Below, in pieces: positions 49,470 through 62,365 of a DNA stretch of 64,000 nt. The stretch lies in contig CM065177.1 in the NCBI GenBank assembly GCA_033026295.1, forward strand, positions 2,287,400 to 2,351,399. The letters are read 5' to 3'. Position 1 is the stretch's first letter, and each line of letters begins with the position of its first letter. This stretch comes from Channa striata (taxonomy: Eukaryota; Chordata; Actinopteri; Anabantiformes; Channidae). The notes below the pieces were generated by a model that was not told the origin of the DNA, ran no database searches, and saw nothing but the letters and a program-made list of their open reading frames with translations. Both the position numbers and the translations under genes were made by a program.

Positions 49470-49690
49470 AATTTGGCAATATGGCTGCTAGATTTCTAAT
49501 ACTTGGGAGGCCCATGGAATTCTACACCGATAAGGCAACTGTTGTGGTGAAGGCATGTGTTTCACTCCACAACCTCATGTGCACAGATGCCCCCAGCACA
49601 CTAACTGCCAAATACATCCCACCAAACTTTACACAGTAAAGAGGAAGAGGAGTATTGGCAAGGACATGTGGGCAATGACAATGGATAGTT
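49470..49690 (+). mobile_element. PIF/Harbinger transposase relic (C-terminal end)
   Basis: Positions 49484-49636 read AARFLILGRPMEFYTDKATV, VVKACVSLHNLMCTDAPS and YIPPNFTQ before a stop at 49637. This matches the end of the HARBI1/Harbinger nuclease, where R-F-x-I-x-x-R-P and CVxLHN are the landmarks. The rest of the transposase, including the first catalytic Asp residues, is not found upstream, so this is an isolated fragment. Confidence 0.65.
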
Positions 49691-49847
49691 GAACATGAAC
49701 ATTTGTCTCATGTCAGAGCATCACAAAGTGCTATAGAAGTCATAAACTCATTAACCTTTTCATGTCCCCTGCAGGAATGGTTCCTTGGCAGAATGCAGTG
49801 GTGATATGAGGAATGATATCCAGAAATTACATGCAAGCCTCTTATAA

Positions 49848-50045
49848 TTTAATTGTATTCAATTTAACTTTATTTATATAGCATCACAACAAAAACATTG
49901 CGAGCCACTTTACAAAATAAAATCAACACTATATAGATATGTAGAGAAAAAAACAATGAATCCTCCTTGAATAGCTACAGGCAACTGGGAAGCTGAAAAA
50001 CTTCCTTTAACAGATGAAACCTCCAGCAGAAACAGGCTCCATGCC
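49848..50045 (-). repeat. Common teleost retroelement 3' region, reverse
   Basis: Reads ttcaatttaactttatttatatagc, gagccactttacaaaataaaatc and later gcaactgggaagctgaaaaacttcc and gaaacctccagcagaaacaggctcc. I recognise this order from a very abundant teleost repeat. Its outer end matches the tail at 39235-39315 in the opposite direction. Confidence 0.65.
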
Positions 50046-50844
50046 ATCTGCACATCTGAGACAACGTGTCGGTATTTCAAAGAGCAAATGGTAAATTGTG
50101 AAATAGCTTTAGTTTTCTTTATCATTGTCCCCATGATATATGATATATGGCCCTCATATACTGAACTATCAAACTTGAACTTACATGTAAAAAAGTACCA
50201 GATTATGTATGTTATGTGTATGTGATTGATTCATTTTCTGGGTTTATGCTTAATAAAAACCTTTTAATCCATGCAACACTACACTCCCCTCTGCCATCAC
50301 CATCCAGCTTGCGTAGTCATTAAAAACATAATTTATGTTTATGCAACATACAATTATTTCTTCATTCAAACTATGATAATTGGATCAATATATAGCAATT
50401 TTGACTGGGAAAATATTCTGACCATTAGTCCCACATAGAAAATAAATTGGAGAAAAAAATTGAATCCAAGAGTCGTGTAAAAACTACATGAGGCGTCAAA
50501 GCTCAGTTTTTTAGAGAGTTGATTCAAATGTATGATTATTTTTAGAGGATAGTAAATGCTGCCATTGAGCTGTACTGTTTTGTAAATAAAGGTAATTCCA
50601 TTTTCAGTCAAAATTTCCTCACTTTGTAGCTCCTCAAGAGAAGTTCTAATCCCATGGTTCCATCTCAGTTTCTGAATGATATATGAATAAAATGTTATGA
50701 ATAAAATAGAACTTAGTTTTTGAAATGCTTTTCAACTCATACAAAAGTGCCGTATATAACCACACCTTTAAATTGTGCCCTAAGCAGGTAGGTAGTGCAG
50801 AGCACACCGAAATTCTTCCGGGAGATTATATTGCTGAAGGGTTC
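50046..50844. other. No gene recognised
   Basis: AT-rich intergenic sequence; no exon or named repeat seen. Confidence 0.5.
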
Positions 50845-52520
50845 CCAAGCATCCAGGTTTGGATATCTGAAGGTTGAGTCATGTTAACTGGTCTTTTTTA
50901 GTCTGAGAGAAAGTTGGCTAGGGGAACCAGTTCCATCCTTCAGAGCAGGCCTCGTTTACACCTGGCCCGAATAAGCTCATTCTGGGGATAATAGGGGAGG
51001 TGAGAATAGGGCAAAGTCATAGGGATGTAATGTTTACAACCCTGTTTGTGGCGTCCTCTGTGAATGTGTGCAGTGGTCCTAATCTTCGTGGGGATGGATG
51101 AAAGGGTAACTTGTCAAATAGGAGAGAGGTTGTGCCTGAGGCCTCCTTCCCTGTTGAGAGAACATGAATATCTTCACGACTCCTCTCTCATATCATTTAG
51201 CTTCTCTGTCCAAAATGTGTACATTGTTGTCCTCAAACAAGTGATCTTTGTCCTTAAGGTGTAGGTACACAGCTCCACTGGTCCTGAAGTGTAGCTTCTT
51301 CTTTGCTGGGCTACCCTATTGTATAGAGGCTGTTAGGTTTCTCCAATATCTCAAATCTAGAGCCCTGAACAGTCTTCACTGCTTCGGACTGCATACACTA
51401 TATTGCTCTGTGCTTAGGTGTTCAGGCGTTCGAGTGGACGAGTCTCTGTCTCGGTGTGTTAGCGTGTTTGAAGTGAACAGGTGTGTGATGTGTCATAAAA
51501 ATCATTTTCAGCTTTGCTGACACTTTTTATTTTTGGTGTTTTCAGCCCTGTGGTGCAGGGTTCTGATGACTCCTAGTTTGTTGTTTGTTGTAGTGGGCAA
51601 TGGGAGTCAAACCGAAGGTTCTTGTCAGTGTGTGTGGGTTTCCTGTAGAATTTCTATTTTTAGTTCTTTACAACTCCAAGTGCTAACTGCAAAGTTGAGA
51701 AAGGCAAGTCTGTTGTTCTTGGTGTCTTTCCTGGTGATTTATGTGAAAGACTGTACTTCCTGGATCTTGATCTTCACATAGGTTGGTGTTGTTCTGGAAA
51801 GGAGTTGAGTGCTTTTCTCTCCACTTCCTCCATGTATATGTAAGCAACAATAATTGACACTGGGGAACCCATGGCACAGCTGAGTTTCTGATTATAGAAG
51901 TATGTTGCATTCAGACACAAGTCCAGGAGGGTACAGATTTCATCTGATTTGATTTGAGGTTGCCTCTGAGGGTGTTGACCTCTTCTAATTCTCTCCTAAC
52001 AACTACCAGTGTATCAGTGGAGGGGATGCTGGTGAAGAGGGAAGTGACATCAAAGGATACCATGGTGTCATCAACATCCAGTTTAAGCTCCCTGACCCTG
52101 GCTGCAAAGTGTTCTGAGTTTTTTATGTTGTCGTCAGTGTGCCCAACTGGTGGTGAAAGGACAGTGGTCAATTATTCTGCAAAGATGTATGTAACTGAGT
52201 TAATGCTGCTGACAATGGGTCTTTAGAGGGCTCCTTACTTGTTTATGTTGGGGAGTCCACAGGTCACCCCTTGAAGTGGTCTCTTTCTAGGTCTTTCTTT
52301 TAATTGCAAATAGAATCTTTTTTCAGCTTATAGGTGAGATGTTCCTCCAAGAGTGTGGTGACTTTATTGTGGTAATCTGCAGTAATCAGGACTAGATGCA
52401 TTGTACTTTGTCCAAAGGCAGAACAGAGATGCTTTCACTCTCCTGAGGACTGTCAGGGACATTCTCTCCTGGGTGGCGAGTTTGGCTGAAAGTCTCTGAA
52501 CCACTAAACTCAAGGCCACA
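50845..52520 (-). mobile_element. Penelope-like retroelement, RT and GIY-YIG regions, dead
   Basis: On the - strand, pieces of a Penelope-like polyprotein appear in order: PLDKVQC-like start (about 52400), RPIVSSINSVTY (52200), SPPVGHTDDNIKNSEHF, SFDVTSLFTSIP (52050), QKLSCAMGSPVSIIVAYIYM (51870) and LGVIRTLHHRAEN (51550). The region then grades into the 3' portion shared with 25625-26475. The AMGSPVS block is a hallmark of the group. The YVDD catalytic box is missing, removed by a deletion around 51780-51800, and there are several stops. Confidence 0.75.
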
Positions 52521-55500
52521 TGGTCTTGCCATTGAAATGATGAAATTTATAGCCTAGGTACAACTTCTCAGAATTTCCTGATATGCTGAAATTGTAATTA
52601 AGTTGACAATTGCAATAGTAGATTGTCTTTGGCATGGAACATTTTCACTATCTGTGTAGTAAAGATTTTGAAAAAGAACATGAGTTGTTGAATAGCTTAA
52701 AGTCCATACAACTTGGACTTTAAGCAAATTTAAATATATTAAAATAGTTTTAATTAAAATCAATTTGAAAACACATCTCTGTAGAACAGTACTGAGAAGA
52801 TTAGCGGCTAAAGCTGCTAAATTTTGCAGTTTAGTTTAGCAGATTACTTTATTTCAGGGTTTTTGGTAACAATATTCATGGAACTACAATGAGAAACCGT
52901 GTGGAGAGAACAATGAAAGTTTAAAACCCATAGCAGATCAGCAGATATGTAGTCATAAACATTTTTATAAGTGATACTCGGCAATGGGTCAAGGTCACCG
53001 TCTGAACATCTTGTTAAATCCTTTTTATTTAGTTGTCTTGTTACATAAAAGACGAGCTAGCGTGGGGAAGGCTTCCAAAACGTGTCTTATCTTCATTTCC
53101 CTATTTTACAATGTAGCCAGATCCCTGTGTGAAATGTTGTCCTATCAGATTAGATCGTTATCTGGAATCAGATCACGTAAGATAATGGGCATGACATGAC
53201 AGAAACCTTCTTATGCCCATTCACACTTTAGGAGCAGGAAGATTTTTTTTTATTTACCGCAGGCTGAATCAAGGATGGGTCAGATGGAGACAAAAATATT
53301 AAAACCAATGGGACAGATAAGGAATGATAAGTGTTCTTCTTAAGAGCTACCATGTGTATGTCCTTATCTTTACTCATTAAGAACTTACGATACACTTCAC
53401 ACGAACAAAACACACCATTTAGGTTTTAGTTAAGACTAATTTGTATTTCCCAAATTATATCTTCTACATAATACAAGTAATTGCACAGGTATAATTCTTT
53501 AACCATGTTATATTTTTTGACTACCCTGCACCGACTGAGTATAGAAATTGTCAGTTTTATTTGTGTTTGAGCTTCTTAAATAGCATAATAAAAGAGAACT
53601 ATTCCTTCTTTCATTTATATATAATTGCAATATGGGTAGAGTAGAAATACACAATTTTATACATTATAAAATATATATTTTAATAATCCAAAAGGCAATG
53701 ATCAATGAGACTGTAAATGCTGTGATCGCTCCAACGTTAGACTTAATACAGTATCTTAGTTTTTATTGGGTTAAATGTAAATGCAAATTTTCATTAACTT
53801 TTTTATTCCTTGGAATGCAAGATATTAGATTTCAAATTTCATTTCATAGAAGTCACAATTGTTTAAATGCATTACATGTACTGGAGTAAATGCTAAAGCT
53901 TCCATTTATTAAAAATGACGGGTCTTGAGACAACAGAAATGTGAATAACGGCATGAAATATTTAAAGCTGTGTAGTTTAAAATTTTTAAAACTACTGTAA
54001 CATAAAAATAATTGTTTATAATTACTAGGAACAAATGTGACAGTGAGTGTGAGCATTTGCTGTCCAAAATTTCCCTTATTATTAAAGCTCTAAGAAATTA
54101 TAGTATTCAAAATGTTGGTAAATATATATATTTGAAGTGTTAACTTTTTAAAATAACAAATGTTGAGAGAATTGTAAATAAAAACCAACCTCAATCTTAT
54201 ATTGAAATTGGTTTCTATGGTTTCAGGCTGGGGAGTGCGCGTGCACTACATGAAAGATATGTAAGGTACAACTGCTTTACTTATATCAAAATACAGTCAC
54301 CTCTATTTGTATTTGCTGCACATTGGGGTTTGAGGTAAAAAAAAGAGAATGTGAGATGAAACTTTTTAGAATTTTAACTTTCATTAAATAGTATTTAGAC
54401 CTACATACATTAAACACATGCTAAAAAAGATTAAGTTAATTTCATATGATGCAGTACTTAAATCTTAAGTGAGCCAAAGTACTGAGGTACAGGTGTTTCA
54501 TTTTACCCAGGGATGTGGATTGTTCAAACAATCATTATGTCTAATTACCTACTTGGGTTCTATCTATGAATACTGTGTTTCTTAATAAAACGATGTAACT
54601 CAAAATCAATTAGTGAGATGTCAATGGGAGAACAGCAAGCCACTTTGAATCTGTAAAAAAAAAAAGGAAAACGATCAGAGGTGTGACACTGGGTATGTCG
54701 TGAGCAGCACAGAACAGGTCGTCAGAGGAAACCAACAACAACTGATGGCACATGTATTGTTAGAGCTGAGAAAAACCCCAAATAACAGTCAGTGACATCC
54801 CCAACAGCCTCCTCCATGTGACATCATCAGGGGTTTCCGAGCAACAAGAACACATATTTTAAGCATGGGAAGTCGGGCATGTAGCCTACTCTCTAAAAGA
54901 GAACTGTAGGAAGCAAGTTGATTTTATTTTATGAGGTCGCCCCTTCAGCTTACACTAGTTCTGATAGGGGTCTGCAGTTGAACTGATGAGGCAGAATGCA
55001 GTTTTCATAATGGTTGCATTAATAATGTAAAAGAATAATGCTAAAAAAGGGGCAACATATCTTTCCACTGGACAGTTCATTTAGCTTATTTGTACTTTAC
55101 TCAAATGCTTCATGTTTTGCACCAAAGAGCTTGACGTTCATCTGCTCAGGTGGCATGTGTCTCTGTGCTCACCTTTAATCTTTAACGGATGTAGATTGAA
55201 ATGTAATAAGTTTAACCCCGTTTAATGAGTTTGTTATGCAAATGAACAACGCAAGTTAGACTTTGCTCTTAGAGGCAGTTTTCAGCTGTATTAACATAAA
55301 TCTTAGCAGCCAGTCTTTGTACTGCACATGTACTGTGTGTTTTTTTTTTGCTGTAATCAAATTTCTTGTGTGTGTCTATTATAGCCATAATCATGTGAGC
55401 TTTGTTTTTCAAGATTTTTCTTAATTGCCTCCCGTTTAGCGGCATTGATCACATGCCGAGTCTCTTATATGCATCCAAGTTCCTTGGACTTTGTCATTGC

Positions 55501-55770
55501 TGTTGGTCAGTCTAATGGGTGAAACCACCAGCTGTAGTCAATCATTATCACTAACCAGAATTTGGAAACCACTGAACCGAACAAATCCAAACATTTCACT
55601 TTCAGCACTACAAAATTAATAATCCAAGTGGTCGTACGTACATTTTTGGAAATGTTCTGATCTCAGAAAACCCCGAATGAATTGAACCTCCAAATTCTTG
55701 GTGTTTTCATATGTTAAAGGTGCAAGTTCTTATTCTGCCTTTGCAAACATATCAGTTCAAGGAAGTAATT
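52521..55770. other. No gene recognised
   Basis: AT-rich DNA with no exon-like block. Short A runs (54653-54664) and diverged sequence only. Confidence 0.5.
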
Positions 55771-55774
55771 TTCT

Positions 55775-56050
55775 CTGATCAGCCACAACATTAATACCAC
55801 CAAGTGGTTTAAATAGCAAACGAATTAATTATGTGTTACCAACTTTCAACACATACACTGGTTAAATCAACTCCTCCTTTACTAACAGTGACCTTTTATT
55901 ATTAATTATTGTACATGCTTCGCCATAATTACTATAATCAGCATTGTTTAAAACACAAACTGTAGATATTCTGCTTCATGCTTTGCTGTGTAGCTGCAGA
56001 CTGCTCCGAGTGGCCATGCTGACCCTTGTCCATGACATTATAAGACCACC
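55775..56050 (+). mobile_element. Tc1-like deletion derivative
   Basis: Begins gatcagccacaacattaataccacc (a Tc1-type terminal repeat). Towards its other end it has gtgtagctgcagactgctccgagtggccatgctgacccttgtcca, which matches the transposase region seen in reverse at about 14945-14990. An acattataagaccaccag string follows. The bulk of the transposase is absent. Confidence 0.55.
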
Positions 56051-56602
56051 AGTTTTAATTTGCAGTGTGGTGAGGTAATGTGTTCAGCAGAGCACAAATT
56101 AAAGCCTGCGACTTACCACAGGAAAGGCAGAGGCTGCATGTGATGCTGAGGCATAAAAGATACAGACCCACAGTAACCTGATAAGGTTTGAATAATATAG
56201 AGATATTTAAATTATATCTTTATATCATATTGTTAATATAGTTAAAAGCATAACTAAACAGGTAGTATGGTGCATGGATTGTGCAAAGATACTAAAAAGA
56301 CAGAGGACATGTTGCTTAGTGGAATGTCCAGAAAAAAATTACATGTTGCTTCCCAATCTAATGTGTGTTGTGAACAGATGCAAGCATAATGTTTGAATAA
56401 TTAATAATTGAATAAGTCTTATTCTCATAATCCTGATATTTCAGGAACAGCTGACAATGGGATTTTGTGAATTTAGCATAAATGTCCACTGATTTGACTT
56501 TGTCCTATTCTCATGAATGCAATATCTCAGAAATGCTTGAAGAGAATTTCATTCCATCCATCCATAAAACTGCAACTGTACTAGTTTGCAGAGACATACA
56601 CT

Positions 56603-56850
56603 CACTGGCCACTTTATTAGGTACACCTGTACATTCTGATACAATCCAATACTGCAGCTCTGCCATGAATTCTGATTCTACAAGGTTCTAATTTGTCAGT
56701 TTTTAAGTTGGAACTTTCACAGAGGTGATAATTCTAATATGTGTTTATGACTGAGGTCACAGTGGTTAGTGGAGTTGTACTGGAGGGCATTATAAGAAGA
56801 GATGGTTCTAATTTTTTGGCCACCATGTTTAAAATGAATGGTGTGGCCAT
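56603..56850 (+). mobile_element. Intact-length MITE copy (family also at 24250 and 33961)
   Basis: The most complete copy of the family: it starts cactggccactttattaggtac and ends near gaatggtgtggccattaaaa, about 248 bases with no coding content. The ttggccac strings at both ends suggest short terminal inverted repeats. It serves as the uninterrupted reference for the LTR insertion site at 34150. Confidence 0.65.
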
Positions 56851-57899
56851 TAAAATAATCCTAAATTTGTTTTGACTGGTTTTCCTTTAGCGTCAAATTT
56901 AGCTGTGTGAAATGAAGTCAGAAAATGAAGTAGGTCTGTGGAGTTTCTCTTTCTAGGATTTTATTCAACAGTTGTTACTTATTTCCACCCGCCGTTAATG
57001 TAGAGGGCCTGTAAACACTTCCCACTCCTGCTCGAACGGACCTGTTGCAGCTGAATGTTTGCATGGAGATGTTCCTGAATCAGTGCCTGTCAGACCTGTG
57101 CCATGGTAGTTTCTAGTTTGTTCCTGACCATCCAAACTGACGTCCTCTCAGCTGAGTGAGCTCTTCTTGCAGAAGATTTGAACTTGGAAATTTAATTGAC
57201 ATTTTACCACAAAAGTTTTGTTCATTTAAAATTGCAGCTGTACATTAAGATTTTTTCTACTTACATGACACAGTGGATGCAAATGTCTGGACAGACTTGA
57301 TTAAATTCAATGCAAATTTAAAATTTGATATGATTGAAAACTGGACCTAAACAGAATCACTAGCGTAAACAGGCGCTACTTTAAGTCGGGTTCTTAATTT
57401 TGTAAATTCGAAGCTTTGTCTTTATTGAACTTTCTGTATCTTGATACAGTTTAAGCCCTACTGTAGCTATGTTGCATGTATGAATTAGTTTTGCCAGGAA
57501 AATTGCATTGAGTATGTTTTAACAATTTTATTTATTTAACAATCATAAATTTGTGTTACATATTGTAATTTAATTTAGGCCAGGTACAATTTAGGGATTG
57601 TTTTTTTGACAACTACTTTCTACAGTATTTCATTATCACTCATCCACCCTGTGACTCATTGGGTTTGCCCACGTGTAATTTTTATAGGCAATTGTACAAA
57701 CAGCACGTTGTGCTTACAGGGTGTGTCTCATCTAAGAACTGTAAGCATCTTCTGTCCTTACTGGAAATGTACTGTAGGATGATGATGCTGCATCGAATAA
57801 CTATCCAATAAAGTTCAAGTCCAAAGGGCAATAAAGGCTGGAAAGTTGGTGTAATTACATTTCACATTTCAGAATGATTTCCTTTTTATGTGCCTGTGC

Positions 57900-58186
57900 G
57901 TCAAAGCACTGACCCTTATAAAATATGACATACTGGTTAATTTTTGATTTTCTTTGTTTTTTTTTTCTTGACTGTGTTGCCCTCCCACTGTTATGTGGCT
58001 GAGGCATAAAGAGCACAGGCAGCGAACACTTCTCACTGTCACCGTCATCCTTGTGGATATCTTTCTTTACAGAGAGCGAGAAATTGGACTTATCTCGTGG
58101 AATTCAAGAATTACAAGCTGTGAAATCTCTTCCACTCTTTTCCGAGCATAGGAAGCCGCTGGTTTTTCTCTGTGTCTCTCATTATC
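57900..58186 (+). promoter_or_regulatory. Putative slc10a2 promoter and 5' UTR
   Basis: The 290 bases upstream of the start codon contain a gttaatttttgat string (57936-57948), a partial match to the HNF1 palindrome, and a gaggcataaagagc that could serve as a TATA-like box near 58003. Mammalian SLC10A2 is known to be HNF1-alpha dependent, so the first is suggestive. Neither site is proven by sequence alone. Confidence 0.25.
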
Positions 58187-61100
58187 ATGTCCGCATCCAC
58201 AGCAACAAGAGCAGTGCGTCTTGCCTGCGACTCTGCTTCCACCGTCTGTTCAGGTGCAAACTGCCTCATACCTCCCAGTAATTTCAATGAAATCCTGAGC
58301 GTGGTGTTGAGTTCGGTGCTCACAGTGATGCTCGCCATGGTCATGTTCTCCATGGGCTGCACTGTGGATGCCCAAAAGCTGTGGGGCCACATTAAGAAAC
58401 CCTGGGGCATCATGATTGGCTTCATCTGCCAGTTTGGCATCATGCCTTTCACAGGCTTCGCCTTGTCCCTGGCTTTTGGGGTGCTGCCTGTGCAGGCTAT
58501 CGTCGTCATCATTATGGGCTGCTGTCCCGGAGGCTCCGGCTCCAACATTATCTGCTATTGGCTGGAAGGAGACATGGACCTGAGGTAAGAAATCTGCTGG
58601 ACTTCTTCATCTAATTTTTGTTAATGGACTGTCAGGCATGAATGACGCGGATTCATGATCTGAGTTTCAGCACTGCACAGTTTTAGTACAAACCGCGTTT
58701 CTAGAGATTGTCTGGTAATTACCCACATAATATCTCTGCAAAATTGAACATACAGACATTTTTATTAGTAAATATTTCAGCGTACTACACCACAATAAAA
58801 AGAACAAATTATCATAAAATTGGTCCTGGATACAGGGGGGTAAGAGGGCTCCCAGCTATAGGTTCTACAGACGAAGGGGAACAAGAGAGGAACAAATCTC
58901 CCACAGATGAAGCCACAACATTGTCGTTTTGTCCTTCTCTTTCTACTGTCTCTTGTTTTTACTCTCAGTCTGACCTCTTGAGCCCCTGGAGCTATGCCCA
59001 GTACTAGGCAACATGACTAGCCCTTTAAGATTTGAATAATGAAGATAAAACATTTGTTAATGGTCCTGTATACTGTAGGACATGGGAACACCATACTGTG
59101 TCACACATGTGGAGAAATAGAATAGGCTTCAAGTGGGGCCCCGTTAAATCAATCAAGTGACATATCTCTTGATTTAAAGTTATTATTCTAGAGAACATTC
59201 ACCGTGTGAAATGAAATCTGGAGGATCTTGTATGACTCACACACTCTATTTTATCTCATCCCCAGTATCAGTATGACTGCTTGCTCTTCTATCCTGGCCT
59301 TGGGGATGATGCCTCTCTGTCTGCTCATTTACACGACCACGTGGACGTCTTCTGGCAACATCCAGATCCCATATGACAGCATCGGTCAGTGAAATAGTCA
59401 TGGTTGATTTGTAGTCTGTGAAGTATATGTGTAAGACCCGTGGACAGACTTTCAAAAAGCAAAGGGATGTAGTAGGAATTCAGCTTGAGCAAAAATGGAC
59501 GTATAACATGAAACCTGTGTTTTCTCAGGCATCACTCTTGCAGCCCTTCTTATCCCAATCGCCATAGGAATGTATTTTAAACGCAAGAAGCCCCACTTGG
59601 CAAAAAAAATCCTCAAGGTAGGAGCATTCGGCAGTTTACAACATGTACACGGTTTTGTCAGTAAAAGTTTGTTGCGTCATAATAATGCTGAATGTGTTTC
59701 TATGATTCTGGACTGGGTTTTTCTAATGTTTCTGTTGTGCACAGGTGGGGTCCATTGCAGGCTTTGGTCTCATTGTTATCATAGCTGTAGTTGGAGGGGT
59801 TCTCTACCAGTCCTCCTGGAACATTGCTCCCTCCCTGTGGATTATTGGAACCATCTACCCTTTTATCGGTTTTGGCCTGGGGTTTCTCCTGGCCAGGTTT
59901 GTGGGTCAACCCTGGCACAGGTACAATAGAGTGGCAGCAGCCCTTACTGATCAAAATATCTACGCTACCGCCAAAAGTTGACTGACTTGAGGTTGTTTAT
60001 AACTTTTCAGGTGCCGAACCATAGCACTGGAGACGGGTTTCCAGAATTCCCAGTTGTGCAGCACCATTGTCCAGCTGTCTTTCAACCTTGAAGAGCTTGA
60101 AGTCATGTTTGCATTCCCCCTCATCTACAGCATCTTCCAGCTCGTTGTTGCGGTCACATTTGTGGGAGGTAAGAGTTTAACAATCACACATAAAGGCAGT
60201 TCATGATTCTGCCCTATCCTGCTATAAAGACTTAATTCTTGAATCTTTTCAAAATGCTCTTGCAGTTTCCCAGTGTAATCAGATTCGCTTCTATTTGAAT
60301 GATCAAACTGAGCTTGAAATGCTACAGGCAAGAGGGGACATATAGGCAAGAAGCATGGTACTCCACCAAAGACAAGAAAGAAGTGTTCTAAGGTGCATTA
60401 ACTGAAATGTACTGAACGAATATTGAAGTTTAGACACACTTAAATTCCCCAGATCCTCATGTCAGCACAAGGAAGAAAAAATACCCAAACATTTTTATTG
60501 TGTGAAGTCGTGCAGTTTCAAGGTTGTACCACAGAGTGCTGTAAGGTGTCTCATGATATTTTTAGAGACACAGATTTGGGGAAGTCTCTGCTTGCTAATA
60601 AGTTGATAACTACTGATTGTTGGTGAAGACATAAAAACGACTTAATCATGAAGCTGGAGAACTGCTTCCCGCTTTAGATGATACGGAACAAAAGATTTAT
60701 GCTTTATCCTCCTGTGCACTGACATGTTTTGTTGATATAAATTTAGCTGTGTGATCATCTTATCTGTCTTTATGCAAAATGAAAATTTCATATTGTGAAA
60801 GAAAAAAAATGGAAAGAAAAGACAACGACAGAAGACAACGATCAAGGTTATCTCCCTATGATCAAGGGTTGGTGTCTTATCAGATACTTTAGTATCTGAT
60901 AAGACTCTGTATAAGTTACAGCTTGTTAGATGCTGCTGTGATTCCCTAGCCATGCTTAGGTTTGACTGAGCTGCTTCCTGTATTTAAATAAGAATGAATC
61001 ATACAACAACATGTGGTCCCTTTCTAAAGAGATTAAAGGTTAAAGGGTTTTTCCCAAATGAAAATCCAACTTCTTTCGCAAGTCAAGTTTGCAAAAAATT

Positions 61101-61383
61101 GGTCTAATGGATGTCTTTAGAGAAAAGACATCAAAACACAACTTTTTTTGTTTTACTGGTTTGTGAATGCACGTTTTCTTCCTCTACAGGTTACCAATTG
61201 TATAAAAGGCTTTGCAGCTGTGGCTCAGAGGATGCAGACAGTGAGGCCCCATCAGTGGAAGCTGATGACACTGATCCAGTGAAAGAAAAGGGATGTGCTT
61301 TGGATAACAGAGCGTTTGAGTTTGATGAGAATGTCAAAAGCGAAGGAAAGGGGAAAAGCACCGACAAGAACACCCAGTTGTGA
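58187..61383 (+). CDS. slc10a2: Ileal/apical sodium-bile acid cotransporter (ASBT)
   Basis: Six exons join in frame to 377 codons: 58187-58584, 59266-59384, 59529-59617, 59745-59920, 60011-60168 and 61190-61383, all GT-AG. The human gene also has six exons, with 348 codons. The protein carries Na+-coupled bile salts across the apical enterocyte membrane. Family hallmarks are FSMGC (54-58), KPWGI (71-75), CQFGIMP (81-87), GCCPGG-x-x-SN (111-120), GDMDLSISMT and LETGFQN (267-273). The last includes Glu268 and Gln272 at the Na+ site. FPLIYSIFQL forms part of the last helix. The hydrophobic segments fit the family's multi-helix fold. The hydrophilic C-tail (about 316-377) is longer than in human. 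The N-terminus before CSGANC has no N-glycosylation sequon, unlike human NAT at residue 10. No frame damage is seen. Confidence 0.95.
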
Positions 61384-62365
61384 CAGAGCAACTAATAAAC
61401 CCCTTACTGTGGACGGTCAGTATCCAGAGTGGCAGCAGCCTGCAATAGATCATCTGTGGGCTCACTCTGCTCTCTGCAGGCTGGAGCTGAAAACTGAAAC
61501 TACAGGTCCGTGTCTTTACTTGGGACGTTATAACAAGAACACAGGTGCCCAAATCTACACCCTAGACCAGTGACCCATATGCATTTTGTATGTTGGAATG
61601 TGTTGTATAGCGTATGAGGAAATTTTTCCCCTTAATTTATGCACTTAGAATAATTGAAAATAACAATGATTGGTACATTCTATCAAAAAGACTCAGCTTT
61701 GTGTTTTATCGGCAAATGATACTAAATGTAATTGTGGATTAAGCATATGTCTACATACAGACATTTCTGCTGGAGTGCACAACCAAATACGGTATTTGAC
61801 GTTCAGAACTGAGCTGAGAGGATGCACAGTTGTGTCATGTGAGCAGGAGAGTGCAGAGCCGAAAACCAGGCACTGAGTTGCTAAATCTACTTGACAGAGT
61901 TTGATGCTTTTTATGTCAAAAAGTTGTATTTATTTATTTTCCAAACACACTTATTCTCTAAAGTTATGTAGCAATGTTATGTTAGTTATGTTAGTTAGTT
62001 ATGTATGTATGACAGTAACTTTGGCCCCGTTCAACAACATGTGTTTTGCGTTCTCTGCAATTTGGCTTCTCAGTATTCTGTATCATATACTAAAACATAC
62101 TGTAAATAGAAGTACAGTTCTTACACAGAGGGTATGTCTTATAGCTCAGTTTGTCTGGGCAGTTTCCTTGCATCCTGAAATGTGTGGGGTAACATTTTAA
62201 CATGTACAAACTGAACAAATAGGGATCAAGTACAAAAATACATGTATATTTATAACATATTTACAATAATTTATTTGTCTACTGAGCTGCACAAATGTGA
62301 CAAACACAGAATTCTGTGTGAAACTTGCATTAAATGTATTTTAATAAAATTGTTGTCTATAATAT
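61384..62365 (+). promoter_or_regulatory. slc10a2 3' UTR and likely polyadenylation signal
   Basis: An AATAAA at 62343-62348 is followed by a T/G-rich stretch (attgttgtctataatatgtggtgc), the normal arrangement of a cleavage site near 62365. An earlier AATAAA at 61394 is only 11 bases from the stop and is less likely to be used. A tttag/tatg short repeat lies at 61975-62012. No other coding content is supported here. Confidence 0.5.

Noticed and set aside
58172..58186. Upstream GTG start for slc10a2
   Set aside because: Nuclear genes rarely use GTG; the ATG at 58187 is in frame 15 bases later and no upstream ATG is in frame.
58111..58548. A 145-codon antisense frame over slc10a2 exon 1
   Set aside because: It is a shadow of a well-supported coding exon; no independent evidence.
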